Of a stretch of DNA of 43,522 nt, positions 17,644-24,835 are shown piece after piece. Under the pieces are notes generated by a model. The model saw only the letters and a program-made list of their open reading frames with translations. It was not told the origin of the DNA and made no database searches. The DNA comes from Acidobacteriota bacterium (GTDB lineage Bacteria; Acidobacteriota; Thermoanaerobaculia; Multivoradales; J023), in assembly GCA_029263355.1 (NCBI GenBank), contig JAJCXQ010000276.1:1-43522 (forward strand), written 5' to 3'. The position numbers and the translations under genes were made by a program. Numbering within the stretch: the stretch's first letter is position 1; every line of letters begins with the position of its first letter.

Positions 17644-17677
17644 CGATGGTTTTGGCACTGCCTTTGTCGAGTCGCGG

Positions 17678-17953
17678 CTAACAGGCGACCTCGTCGGCGC
17701 GGATCACGTTGCGGGCCTTGAGACCTTTGGGGCTGTCGACGACGTCGAAACGGACGCTCTCGCCTTCCATCAAAGTCTCGCCAGCAACGTCCGAGTAATG
17801 CACGAAGACTTCTTGGTCCTCGCCGTCGTGCTTGCTCTCGATGAAGCCGTAGCCTTTGGCCAGGCTGTACCACTTCACCACTCCGGCAGCGGTGTAGGCG
17901 GTTCCGTCCGCCATCACCTCGGCTGCCGGTGGGGCGGTGGCTTGTTGCGACAT
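17678..17953 (-). CDS. cold-shock domain protein
   Basis: 91-aa single-stranded nucleic acid-binding protein of the CspA family. Residues about 24-88 form the cold-shock domain, with G-V-V-K-W-Y, RNP1-like K-G-Y-G-F-I (33-38) and RNP2-like V-F-V-H-Y (49-53). About 22 residues precede the domain, longer than in CspA. The ATG at 17953 was chosen because AAGGAG lies 8 nt upstream; a longer reading to 18037 has no ribosome site and adds residues unlike the family. The 206 bp upstream, to the tRNA gene, may hold a long leader, which is common for cold-shock genes, but I see no specific element. Confidence 0.93.
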   Translation of the reverse strand: MSQQATAPPAAEVMADGTAYTAAGVVKWYSLAKGYGFIESKHDGEDQEVFVHYSDVAGETLMEGESVRFDVVDSPKGLKARNVIRADEVAC

Positions 17954-18159
17954 GATCAAACTCCTTCCCGGGTGGCTCGGCCACGGGGACCGGGTGACTC
18001 GGCTGCAGAGACGACATAGTCCTGTCCGCGTGAGCACCTATAGACTCATACGGGCGACACGCCGAATCGGTCCACTCGCGGAGGGCTAGGGTCAACTCTC
18101 GATCACGGTGATCGGAGGACCCAGGAGAAGACTGAATGAAGGGGAGGGGTGAGAAAGGA

Positions 18160-18246
18160 TGGTGCCGAAGGCCGGACTCGAACCGGCACGGGTATTACCC
18201 CACACGGCCCTCAACCGTGCGCGTCTACCAATTCCGCCACTTCGGC
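18160..18246 (-). tRNA. tRNA-Leu (anticodon GAG)
   Basis: 87-nt class II tRNA. The acceptor stem GCCGAAG/CTTCGGC, discriminator A and encoded CCA end (TGG on the plus strand at 18160-18162) are present. The anticodon arm is CACGG-TTGAGGG-CCGTG, giving anticodon GAG. The variable arm is long, and the T arm reads GCCGGTTCGAGTCCGGC. It lies just downstream of secG, the same neighbour relationship as secG and leuU (also GAG) in E. coli. Confidence 0.95.
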
Positions 18247-18262
18247 AGGATGCGGAGTCTAC

Positions 18263-18294
18263 AAAAAACCGGGCTTCGAGGACAACTAGCCCGG
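18263..18294 (-). terminator. intrinsic terminator after secG
   Basis: On the minus strand CCGGGCT (18294-18288) and AGCCCGG (18275-18269) form a perfect 7-bp stem followed by TTTTTT. It stands between the secG stop (18310) and the 5' end of the tRNA (18246), leaving about 16 bp before the tRNA. Confidence 0.85.
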
Positions 18295-18309
18295 CGGTCT
18301 GTTATTCGG

Positions 18310-18789
18310 TTAGTTGGTGCTTCCCTCGCCTGCGGGGTCACCGTCTCCCTCGGAGGTTTCACCTTCAGCGGGATCCGTCGGCGACTCGAACTCTTCGGCT
18401 TCGGGTTTCACGTCACCATCAGCTGTGCCTTCGTCTGATGCCGTGCCATCATCTTCAGGCAATACGCCAACAGCCTCTTCGGGCTCTGCGGCCTCATCGC
18501 CATCCTGGCCCGCGACCGGTTCTTCGATCCCCGGGACCTCGTCCATCACCGAGCTGCCGCCGCCTTGCTTCTGCAGCACTCCGATAATCAGAGTGGTGAC
18601 GATAAAGCCGACGAATCCGAAGACCGTCATCTTGTGAAGCAGCGTCGCGGCGCCGCGAGCACCGAACGCGGTCATCGTGCCACCGCCGCCGAAGACCGAA
18701 AGATCCGCGCCTTTGCCCTGCTGCAGCAAGACAACGAGAATCAAGAAGAGACAGTTGAACACGTGAATGGTAGAAAACAGGTAGATCAT
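18310..18789 (-). CDS. secG: SecG preprotein translocase subunit with a long acidic tail
   Basis: 159-aa auxiliary subunit of the SecYEG protein-export channel in the inner membrane. Two hydrophobic segments (about 2-22 and 52-72) flank the conserved L-L-Q-Q-G-K-G-A-D-L-S and F-G-x-G-A-A-T-L-L region. After residue 75 comes an extension of about 80 residues rich in Glu, Asp, Gly and Pro, without basic residues apart from one Lys; typical SecG ends soon after the second helix. It sits between tpiA and tRNA-Leu on the same strand. The tail is topologically expected on the periplasmic side if orientation is as in E. coli (inference). Confidence 0.93.
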   Translation of the reverse strand: MIYLFSTIHVFNCLFLILVVLLQQGKGADLSVFGGGGTMTAFGARGAATLLHKMTVFGFVGFIVTTLIIGVLQKQGGGSSVMDEVPGIEEPVAGQDGDEAAEPEEAVGVLPEDDGTASDEGTADGDVKPEAEEFESPTDPAEGETSEGDGDPAGEGSTN

Positions 18790-18855
18790 TTTCGAGGAAT
18801 CCTCAGGGATGGGTAGGTCGATGCGCTCTTGGACGGCGGACTCGCTGGGAGCGAG

Positions 18856-19623
18856 CTAGCTCTGATGCCGGGCGCAAGCGCCGATGATATCGAGGAATTT
18901 GCCGGAGTCAAGACTTGCGCCCCCAACCAAGAAGCCATCAATGTCTCGTTGAACGATGAGATCCGCTACATTCGAGGGGTTGGCGGAGCCGCCATAGAGG
19001 ACGCGAGTGGTCGCCGCACGCTCTTCGCCGACCAGCTCAGTAAGGGTCTGACGCAGGAAGGCGTGTGCCCGCTGGGCAAGTTCCGGCGTCGCTACTTCGC
19101 CGGTGCCAATCGCCCAGATCGGTTCGTAAGCGATCTCGAAAGATGCTGGTTTTTCGGCCAAAGCGGCGGTGAGCTGGCGACGCAGGACTGCAAAGGTCTG
19201 CTCGGCACGCCGCTCGTCCCGAGATTCGCCGACACAGATCAGCGGCAGTAGACCGTGGTCGGTGGCCGCTCGTGCCTTGCTTCCGATCAGCACGTCACTC
19301 TCACCGTGATCCTGCCGACGCTCGCTGTGGCCACACAGCACCCAGCCGCAACCGGCGTCGGCGAGCTGTGGACCGGACACATCACCGGTGTGGGCGCCGC
19401 TGGCGTCGGGATGTAAGTCTTGGCCGCCGAGGGCGATCGGGCTGCCTTGGATCTGCCGCGCAACTGTCGCTAGCAGAGTCGCCGTCGGGAACAGCACGAT
19501 GTCGGTCGCCAGCTCAGTGTCCAGTCCGGCGCATAACCCCTGACACAGTGCCTCGGCGTCGCGCCGCAGCAGATTCATCTTCCAATTGCCCGCCGCTACG
19601 GGCCGTCTGCTTCCGTTGCTCAA
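18856..19623 (-). CDS. tpiA: triosephosphate isomerase
   Basis: 255-aa glycolytic enzyme interconverting dihydroxyacetone phosphate and glyceraldehyde-3-phosphate. Catalytic residues are visible: Lys15 in G-N-W-K-M-N, His99 in C-G-H-S-E-R-R and the Glu in A-Y-E-P-I-W-A-I-G-T-G (about 170). The phosphate loop Y-G-G-S-A-N is near 216. I chose the TTG at 19623 because GAAGGAG precedes it by 6-7 nt and it gives the family's usual length. A longer reading from 19713 has a non-homologous N-terminus and overlaps the promoter region of the neighbouring kinase. It is followed by secG. Confidence 0.95.
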   Translation of the reverse strand: MSNGSRRPVAAGNWKMNLLRRDAEALCQGLCAGLDTELATDIVLFPTATLLATVARQIQGSPIALGGQDLHPDASGAHTGDVSGPQLADAGCGWVLCGHSERRQDHGESDVLIGSKARAATDHGLLPLICVGESRDERRAEQTFAVLRRQLTAALAEKPASFEIAYEPIWAIGTGEVATPELAQRAHAFLRQTLTELVGEERAATTRVLYGGSANPSNVADLIVQRDIDGFLVGGASLDSGKFLDIIGACARHQS

Positions 19624-19671
19624 TGCTTTCTCCTTCGGTTGACGATTGTAGCGCAGCCGGTGGCTGGTCCT

Positions 19672-19693
19672 CACCTGAGGACAAATCTCAGGT
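19672..19693 (+). promoter_or_regulatory. candidate upstream activator site for the kinase/regulator operon
   Basis: Inverted repeat ACCTGA-N9-TCAGGT (19673-19678 and 19688-19693), lying just upstream of the sigma-54-type promoter at 19706. The pattern CACCT-N11-TCAGG recurs before the second sigma-54 promoter at 23068-23088, so it may bind the NtrC-family regulator encoded here. Confidence 0.45.
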
Positions 19694-19705
19694 TGTGACA
19701 TGGGC

Positions 19706-19721
19706 CGGCACACTCCTTGCT
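19706..19721 (+). promoter_or_regulatory. sigma-54-type promoter upstream of the sensor kinase
   Basis: GGCAC at 19707-19711 (the -24 element) and TTGCT at 19717-19721 (the -12 element) have the exact 5-bp spacer of the consensus TGGCACG-N4-TTGCW; the mismatches are C for the first T and A for the G after CAC. Predicted start near 19732, giving a leader of about 118 nt that includes the 30-bp tandem repeat. Confidence 0.6.
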
Positions 19722-19770
19722 AACCTTACCCATCGTATCCAACGTGCTCCGGTGACTCAGGCCGGGGCTC

Positions 19771-19830
19771 GATATGCCTCGTTGGCTCAGGCCAAGCCCG
19801 GATGTACCTCGTTGGCTCAGGCCAAGCCTG
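19771..19830 (+). repeat. two-copy 30-bp tandem repeat before the kinase gene
   Basis: Two adjacent 30-bp units (19771-19800, 19801-19830) share 27 of 30 positions, including CCTCGTTGGCTCAGGCCAAG. A degenerate partial copy (GACTCAGGCC) precedes them at 19754. They end 19 bp before the kinase ATG, inside the presumed leader. Confidence 0.8.
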
Positions 19831-19849
19831 AGCATGGACAGGAGCAGAC

Positions 19850-21691
19850 ATGTCGTTGCGCCTCAGACTCTTTCTCTTGATGGGTGGCCTGGTGGCCGTT
19901 TTGGTGCTGGCCCAATGGTGGTTTGTACGCCTGCTGACCCGCGAACTGTCTTCCGAGCTCGATGTTGTGGTCACTTCGGTGGGCAAATCCATGGTGGCGA
20001 TGTTCAAGAGCTCGGACTTCGACATCGAAAAAATGCTGCCCGGCGAAGCTTTAAAAGCCTGCAGTGGCGACGACTGCGCGGAGGTGGATCTCGAGACCCA
20101 ACTCAAGATCGTCGAATGCCTGGTCGGTGACTGCGAAGACGGGGAGACGACCCGCGAGGTGATCCGGCTCGAAGGCGAAATCCGTGTCGAATCGGACCAC
20201 TCGGTCACCGGAACCGAGCATGGTCTCCGACTCCGCAGCGAATCCGCCTCGATAAAAAGTGAGGTCACCCAGCAACACGTCGTCCGCTCGAGCTCCGGGC
20301 CGCCGGGCCGTCTGCTGATCGAACGATATCGGGTGATGTCTTCTGGCGATGAGGAGTCCGTCGAGACACAGGAGCAACACTCTATTGACTCTGGCCACAA
20401 AACTGGCCCTGTTGACCCTGGCCACAGAAGTGATCCTGGCCACAGTTTCGATGATCACGACCACAAATCGAGCCATAGCTACTCTTACGTTATCGCCGAC
20501 GAGGACGATAGCCGCGTCCGCCAGCTTGTGCTCGAGCAGATCGAAGCGGATTTCAGCGAGCATGTCGACATCCATGTCGAGCACAAGGGGGACGACCAAT
20601 TCCTGTGGATGGGCACCCCCAGCTCCGGCCACCGGGTGCGTATTCCACGGCAGGGTTTCGCCGACAAGCTGGAGCGCTTCTCCCAACAGCTTGTGCTCGG
20701 CTCGTTGGGTTTCCTCGCCCTCGGCCTGCTGATGGTGGCGGCGGTCTCCCACCGGGTGACAACGCCGTTGCGGCAGCTTTCGGGAGCGGCTCGGCAAGTG
20801 GGTACCGGTGCCCTCGGCACCCAGGTACCCGGACATGCCAAGGGTGAGGTCGGCGAGGCGATTCAGGCCTTCAACCGTATGTCCGGTCGGCTGGCCGAGC
20901 TCGACGCCCGGGCCCGTACGGCGGATGCTGATAGGCACCTTGGCGAGATTGGCGAGATCGCCCGCGGCCTCGCTCACACCTTACGTAATCCATTGAACGC
21001 GCTTGGTTTATCGGTGGAGGAATTGGCCGCAGGTGGCACTCGTACCGCGGACGGTGTTCACAAGCTAGATGGTGCTCACAGTGCAGACGATGCCCAAATG
21101 GCGGATCTTGCCGAATCGGCGCGGCGACAGATCCGTCGCATCGACCGCAGTATTCGTTCCTTTCTTGTCCTCGCCAGCCAGAGCGGCGGGGTGGTCGGCG
21201 ACGTTGATGTCCGCGAGCTGATCGAGGATGTTGGCCTCGAGGCCTTGCAGGACAGCCGCGGCGCTCGCGAGAACGGTAGTGGCGTGAATCTCGATCTTCA
21301 GGTGGCGCCCGATCTGCCATCGCTGCGTGGCGTCGAGCCCGAGCTGCGGGCGGTGTTGCAGGCGCTGGTCGTCAACGCCGTCGAAGCCTCCCCCAAGGGT
21401 GGCAAGGTCACTGTGCGAGCGGCGGCGGTGGACGGCCCGGCGGATGAGGCCGCCGAGAAAAGGCTGCGGATCGAAATCGACGATGAAGGGACCGGCCTGC
21501 CGGCAGAAGTACGCGAGCGCCTCTTTACCCCTCACCTGTCCACCAAGGCCAACGGTTCCGGCATGGGTCTTTTCCTGGCCCACCGTATCGCCAACAACCG
21601 CTACGGCGGCCAGCTCGAGCTCGTCGACGGCGAGACCGGCGGCACCCGAGCTGTCCTGGAGCTCGGCGAGCGTCAGGCAGGTCATTCATGA
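19850..21691 (+). CDS. membrane sensor histidine kinase with His-rich periplasmic domain
   Basis: 613-aa two-component kinase. A first membrane helix is at about 5-27, a periplasmic sensor region at 30-278, a second helix at about 281-299, then HAMP (about 300-352). HisKA carries the phosphoacceptor H376 in A-H-T-L-R-N-P-L, and the ATPase domain (N-A-V-E-A-S, D-E-G-T-G-L-P, G-S-G-M-G-L-F-L) runs from about 480 to 605. The sensor has a cluster of histidines (183, 192, 198, 203, 205, 209) with Asp and Ser, reminiscent of metal-binding sensors. Residues about 395-415 (A-D-G-V-H, L-D-G-A-H, S-A-D-D-A) look like a repeat-derived insertion inside the HisKA hairpin. It overlaps the next gene by 4 bp (ATGA). 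The ATG at 19850 follows CAGGAG by 5 nt. Confidence 0.94.
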   Translation: MSLRLRLFLLMGGLVAVLVLAQWWFVRLLTRELSSELDVVVTSVGKSMVAMFKSSDFDIEKMLPGEALKACSGDDCAEVDLETQLKIVECLVGDCEDGETTREVIRLEGEIRVESDHSVTGTEHGLRLRSESASIKSEVTQQHVVRSSSGPPGRLLIERYRVMSSGDEESVETQEQHSIDSGHKTGPVDPGHRSDPGHSFDDHDHKSSHSYSYVIADEDDSRVRQLVLEQIEADFSEHVDIHVEHKGDDQFLWMGTPSSGHRVRIPRQGFADKLERFSQQLVLGSLGFLALGLLMVAAVSHRVTTPLRQLSGAARQVGTGALGTQVPGHAKGEVGEAIQAFNRMSGRLAELDARARTADADRHLGEIGEIARGLAHTLRNPLNALGLSVEELAAGGTRTADGVHKLDGAHSADDAQMADLAESARRQIRRIDRSIRSFLVLASQSGGVVGDVDVRELIEDVGLEALQDSRGARENGSGVNLDLQVAPDLPSLRGVEPELRAVLQALVVNAVEASPKGGKVTVRAAAVDGPADEAAEKRLRIEIDDEGTGLPAEVRERLFTPHLSTKANGSGMGLFLAHRIANNRYGGQLELVDGETGGTRAVLELGERQAGHS

Positions 21692-23043
21692 GCGTTACCC
21701 GCGTGCTGGTGGTCGAAGACGATGGCGACCAGCGCCAGCTGGTGTCGAGCATCCTACGCTCGCGCAAATATCTCGTTGCCGAGGCCAGCTCCCTGGCGTC
21801 GGCCCGCACCCAGCTGGCCGCCTCGCCGGTAGATCTCGTGTTGTCCGATTGGAAACTACCCGACGGCGATGGCACCGAGCTGCTGAAAGAGGTCCGCGCC
21901 GAGCATCCCGAGGCGGCCTTCATCACCGTCACCGCCTACGGCACCATCGCCCGCGCCGTCGAGGCCATTCACCTCGGCGCCGACGACTACCTGTCCAAGC
22001 CCTTCGAGCGCCAAGCTCTGCTGCTGGCGATCGAGAAAGTACTGCGCTCGCGCCGCCTGGAAGACGAGAATCGCCGCCTCGCCGAGGCCCTTGGAGAGCG
22101 CGACCGTCTGGTCGACCTGGTGGGCAGCGCCCCCAGCATGCAGCGCCTGTTCCGCCAAGTCGAAAAGCTCGCCGCCACTGCCGCCACCATCCTGCTCACC
22201 GGCGAAAGCGGCACCGGCAAAGAGCTCGCCGCTCGTGCCTTGCACGCCCTGTCGCAACGCGCCGCTCAGCCCTTTGTCGCAGTCAATTGCGCCGCCATCC
22301 CCGAAGGACTACTCGAGTCCGAATTCTTTGGCGTCGAAAAGGGTGCCTACACCGGTGCCGACCGTTCCCGTGAGGGCAAATTCGAAGCCGCCCACCAAGG
22401 GAGTCTGTTCCTGGACGAAGTCGGCGAGTTGCCGATCACCATCCAACCCAAGCTGCTGCGGGTGCTTCAAGAAGGTCGTTTCAGTCGTGTAGGCAGCACC
22501 CGCGAGCTGACGTCGGACGCCCGCCTGAACGCCGCCACCAACCGCGACCTGGTCGCCGAAGTCGAAAACGGCAGCTTCCGAGAAGACCTCTACTACCGTC
22601 TCAATGTTGTGCCCTTGCGCATGCCGCCCTTGCGCGAACGGCGCGAAGACATCCCGCGCCTGGTTGAGCATTTTGCCGCCCGCGCCGCCCGCCGCCATGG
22701 CGTCGCCGTCCGCCCCTTCCCGGGCCACCTCATGAAGCGTTTGCTCGACTACGGCTGGCCCGGTAACGTCCGCGAGCTCGGCAACGCCGTCGAGCGTCTG
22801 GTGCTGCTCGCCGAAGACGGCCGTGTTTCCGTCGACGATCTACCCCAGGACATGGACCTGCGTCCCAAAACCGCCAGCGGTTTCCGCTTGCCCCCCGGAG
22901 GCATCTCCTGGGAATCCCACGAGCGCTCCTGCCTCTCGCAAGCCCTCGAGCACGCCGGTGGCAACCGTGCCCAAGCCGCCCGCCTACTCGATCTACCGTA
23001 CAAAGCCTTCCTCTACCGGCTGGAGAAACATGGTCTGGAGTGA
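21688..23043 (+). CDS. NtrC-family sigma-54-dependent response regulator
   Basis: 451-aa transcription activator, partner of the kinase it overlaps by 4 bp. The receiver domain (about 1-120) has phosphoacceptor D54 in L-S-D-W-K-L-P-D. The AAA+ domain (about 140-375) has Walker A G-E-S-G-T-G-K-E and the sigma-54 contact loop as G-A-Y-T-G-A instead of the usual G-A-F-T-G-A. The C-terminal Fis-type helix-turn-helix (about 405-451) reads [18 protein letters not shown]. Tyr in the loop occurs in other active family members (established for the family), so function is expected. Two sigma-54-type promoters lie nearby (19706 and 23132), both reading into this locus, so autoregulation and control of the His-rich gene are likely (inference). 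Confidence 0.95.
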   Translation: MSVTRVLVVEDDGDQRQLVSSILRSRKYLVAEASSLASARTQLAASPVDLVLSDWKLPDGDGTELLKEVRAEHPEAAFITVTAYGTIARAVEAIHLGADDYLSKPFERQALLLAIEKVLRSRRLEDENRRLAEALGERDRLVDLVGSAPSMQRLFRQVEKLAATAATILLTGESGTGKELAARALHALSQRAAQPFVAVNCAAIPEGLLESEFFGVEKGAYTGADRSREGKFEAAHQGSLFLDEVGELPITIQPKLLRVLQEGRFSRVGSTRELTSDARLNAATNRDLVAEVENGSFREDLYYRLNVVPLRMPPLRERREDIPRLVEHFAARAARRHGVAVRPFPGHLMKRLLDYGWPGNVRELGNAVERLVLLAEDGRVSVDDLPQDMDLRPKTASGFRLPPGGISWESHERSCLSQALEHAGGNRAQAARLLDLPYKAFLYRLEKHGLE

Positions 23044-23056
23044 GGCGGCTCGGCTC

Positions 23057-23088
23057 CCCCATATCGGCACCTATCTCCCCATATCAGG
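23057..23088 (+). promoter_or_regulatory. candidate enhancer region upstream of the His-rich gene
   Basis: Contains two copies of CCCCATATC at 23057-23065 and 23077-23085, 20 bp apart (about two helical turns), and CACCT-N11-TCAGG at 23068-23088 as found before the promoter at 19706. It lies 44-75 bp upstream of the -24 element at 23132, a short but workable distance for an NtrC-type activator. Confidence 0.45.
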
Positions 23089-23131
23089 AGAACCTTGGCG
23101 TCTCATCACCCTCTCTAACCCGTCTCCGGTG

Positions 23132-23147
23132 TGGCACGTTCATTGCT
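23132..23147 (+). promoter_or_regulatory. sigma-54 promoter of the His/Asp-rich protein gene
   Basis: TGGCACG (23132-23138), four bases, then TTGCT (23143-23147): a full match to the consensus TGGCACG-N4-TTGCW. Transcription would begin near 23158, about 120 nt before the ATG at 23279. It directly follows the gene for a sigma-54 activator, so it is the obvious target of that regulator. Confidence 0.82.
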
Positions 23148-23278
23148 CATACATCCTGTGCTCATCAGCATGTGAGTTGAACCGCTCGCTCAACGATAAA
23201 TGTCCTGCGGGACAGCAAAGAACCCATCCCGAGCCCATCAGATCGGTGACCCTTCATTACCCCCAAGGAGGACAGTCC

Positions 23279-23932
23279 ATGAAAGCGATCCACGCCATCC
23301 TCGCCATCACCTTTGCCGCCCTCATCGTTTCCACCTTCAGCTTCGCCGACGAAGACATCCACATCGAAAGCAAAGTCAAAATCAAGATCGACGGCGCCGA
23401 GATGGTTGCCATCGACGCCGAGGATCTCGAAATTGGTGAAACCCACGAGAGCTTCACCGACTCCGGCAAGCGTGTCCTGCTCACCCGCACCGAGGAAGGT
23501 CTCGATCTCGAAGTCGACGGCAAGAAGATCGACATCGGCATGTCTGGCGCCGACGGGCATGGCCATGGCAGTCACTCGATCTTCGTCAGCGGTGACGACG
23601 ATGCCAAAGTCATCATCAATACCCTCTCTGGCCATAGCGGTGTCGGCCATGGTTATGCCTTCATCCACGGCGACCACGACTGCGAAGACGACGACTGTGA
23701 TCATGGCCAACATCACTGGGTGCAACATGGCGATGAAGACGTCGACATTGTCATCGAGCGCATCAGCGCCGCCGAACATCTCGAAGCCTCCGGCGCCCTC
23801 GACGACCTCGACGACGAAACCCGTCAGCGCATCCTCGACACCTTGAACGAGAGGCGCTCCGTCGACATCAAGAAGAAGGTCATCATGATCGAGTCATCTC
23901 ACGCGGAGATCCACGAAGACGTCGACAACTGA
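23279..23932 (+). CDS. secreted His/Asp-rich protein, probable target of the two-component system
   Basis: 217-aa protein that I cannot place in a named family. A signal peptide (about 1-22, ending F-S-F-A) implies export. Residues about 25-90 look like short beta strands rich in Lys and Asp. Residues 93-150 are packed with histidine and acidic residues (G-H-G-H-G-S-H; H-G-D-H-D; H-G-Q-H-H-W) around a C135-E-D-D-D-C140 pair, a plausible metal-binding surface. The C-terminal part (about 160-217) is helical and charged. The ATG at 23279 is preceded by AAGGAGG at a good distance; a longer reading to 22823 overlaps the regulator gene and is rejected. It has its own sigma-54 promoter and a strong terminator after it. 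By context it resembles ZraP (zinc-binding periplasmic protein under ZraSR), but sequence similarity to ZraP is not evident. Confidence 0.88.
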   Translation: MKAIHAILAITFAALIVSTFSFADEDIHIESKVKIKIDGAEMVAIDAEDLEIGETHESFTDSGKRVLLTRTEEGLDLEVDGKKIDIGMSGADGHGHGSHSIFVSGDDDAKVIINTLSGHSGVGHGYAFIHGDHDCEDDDCDHGQHHWVQHGDEDVDIVIERISAAEHLEASGALDDLDDETRQRILDTLNERRSVDIKKKVIMIESSHAEIHEDVDN

Positions 23933-23989
23933 TTCGCAAGGCGGCGCCTCAGCGCGTCGTCCCGTCGCGACCCGTCGGGTCGGCTGAAA

Positions 23990-24025
23990 ACATCGGAAGC
24001 TCCGCTTCCGGTGTCTTTGCGTTTT
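23990..24025 (+). terminator. intrinsic terminator after the His/Asp-rich gene
   Basis: ACATCGGAAGC (23990-24000), loop TCC, GCTTCCGGTGT (24004-24014): an 11-bp stem with one T-G pair, followed by CTTTGCGTTTT. It begins 58 bp after the stop codon. Confidence 0.75.
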
Positions 24026-24451
24026 GGGGATGACGTCTGACGTCCGACGACGTTTCTCGTGGGTCCTTACGGACCGGGCTCCCCGTGTTGCGCAAGCGCT
24101 CCCTGCTGGGGACGTCAGCGCATTGCATCGGGTTGAGTGATCCCGATTCTCATAAGCTACTCGGCTCGTAGCTTACTGTCCTTGGTCGAGCCGATGGGAA
24201 GGTGATCCGTGCGGCTGCCAATGAGCGGTTTGGGATCGCCGGCAGCCCGCCGACATCTGCTCTGGGTCCTGTGCCTGGGCAAGCGCCCCCTGCTGGGAGC
24301 GCCGGCGTCCCGCCGGCATGTGCTTGGGGAAACGCGACCTAGAAGATCGAGAAATCCGCCAACAGCACTCTAGACAAGCGGGTCCTAGTTCGAGCCCGAT
24401 CGGTAGGCCAGAGGCGTCGTCTATAATCTTGGTCTACTCCAAGGAGGGAAG
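24026..24451. other. non-coding region with mosaic GC-rich repeats
   Basis: No gene recognised. Imperfect repeats recur: GCAAGCGC(T/C)CCCTGCTGGG at about 24095 and 24280, and GCCGGC followed by CCCGCCG and CATSTGCT at about 24240 and 24302. The second contains the inverted pair GCCGGC/GCCGGC around GTCCC. These look like eroded copies of a dispersed palindromic repeat family. The last 30 bp carry the AAGGAGG ribosome site of the TIR gene. Confidence 0.5.
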
Positions 24452-24835
24452 ATGGCAAGTTACGATGTTTTCGTCGCCTATGCTGGCCCGAACGAGCCGT
24501 ATGCACGCGCGCTCTGGGAGGCCCTGGTGAAAGATCTTGGAAAAGATCGTGTGTTCTTCGACAAAGAACAGCCGCCGGGAACCGCGTGGTTCAAGGAAGT
24601 TCCGACCGCGTTAGTGGGTTCTCGTCTGACCGCCGCGGTTTTGGCCCGGGAGCCCAATGGCGGCTGCGGCTCGTTCGGCGACATCCCGCGGATCGCGCGG
24701 GTTGCCTACCGCAGCGGGTGCGGGCCGTCGGGGCGCATCTCCATCCTGGGGTTTCGCGTGGCGAGGTCATTACCCTGATCTCTTTTACCCTCTTACCCTT
24801 TGCCTTCTGGACCCGGCTGTCGAGCTGCTGAGCTC
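24452..24835 (+). pseudogene. TIR-domain protein, frameshifted remnant
   Basis: The first reading frame (24452-24778, 108 aa) opens with a convincing TIR domain: Y-D-V-F-V-A-Y-A-G-P-N-E-P near residue 4, R-V-F-F-D-K-E-Q-P-P-G-T-A-W near 35 and S-R-L-T-A-A-V-L-A near 57, then I-A-R-V-A-Y-R-S-G near 82. After about 24714 the domain's continuation (V-G-A-H-L-H-P-G-V-S-R-G-E) appears in the next frame, and after about 24765 the following part (R-G-H-Y-P-D-L-F-Y-P-L-T-L-C-L-L-D-P) is in the third. At least two frameshifts therefore broke the gene. AAGGAGGGAAG stands just before the ATG, so a truncated 108-aa product might still be made. No C-terminal sensor or effector domain remains. TIR proteins often act in NAD-depleting antiphage defence; this copy is probably inactive. 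Confidence 0.72.

Noticed and set aside
17652..17668. Sigma-54-like TGGCAC-N5-TTTGT between ppiB and the cold-shock gene
   Set aside because: The -12 element is wrong at the essential GC and no plus-strand gene follows.
22823..23278. Extension of the His-rich protein gene upstream into the response regulator
   Set aside because: The extra N-terminus is out of frame with the real regulator gene, has no ribosome site, and would bury the signal peptide and the sigma-54 promoter; AAGGAGG before 23279 marks the true start.
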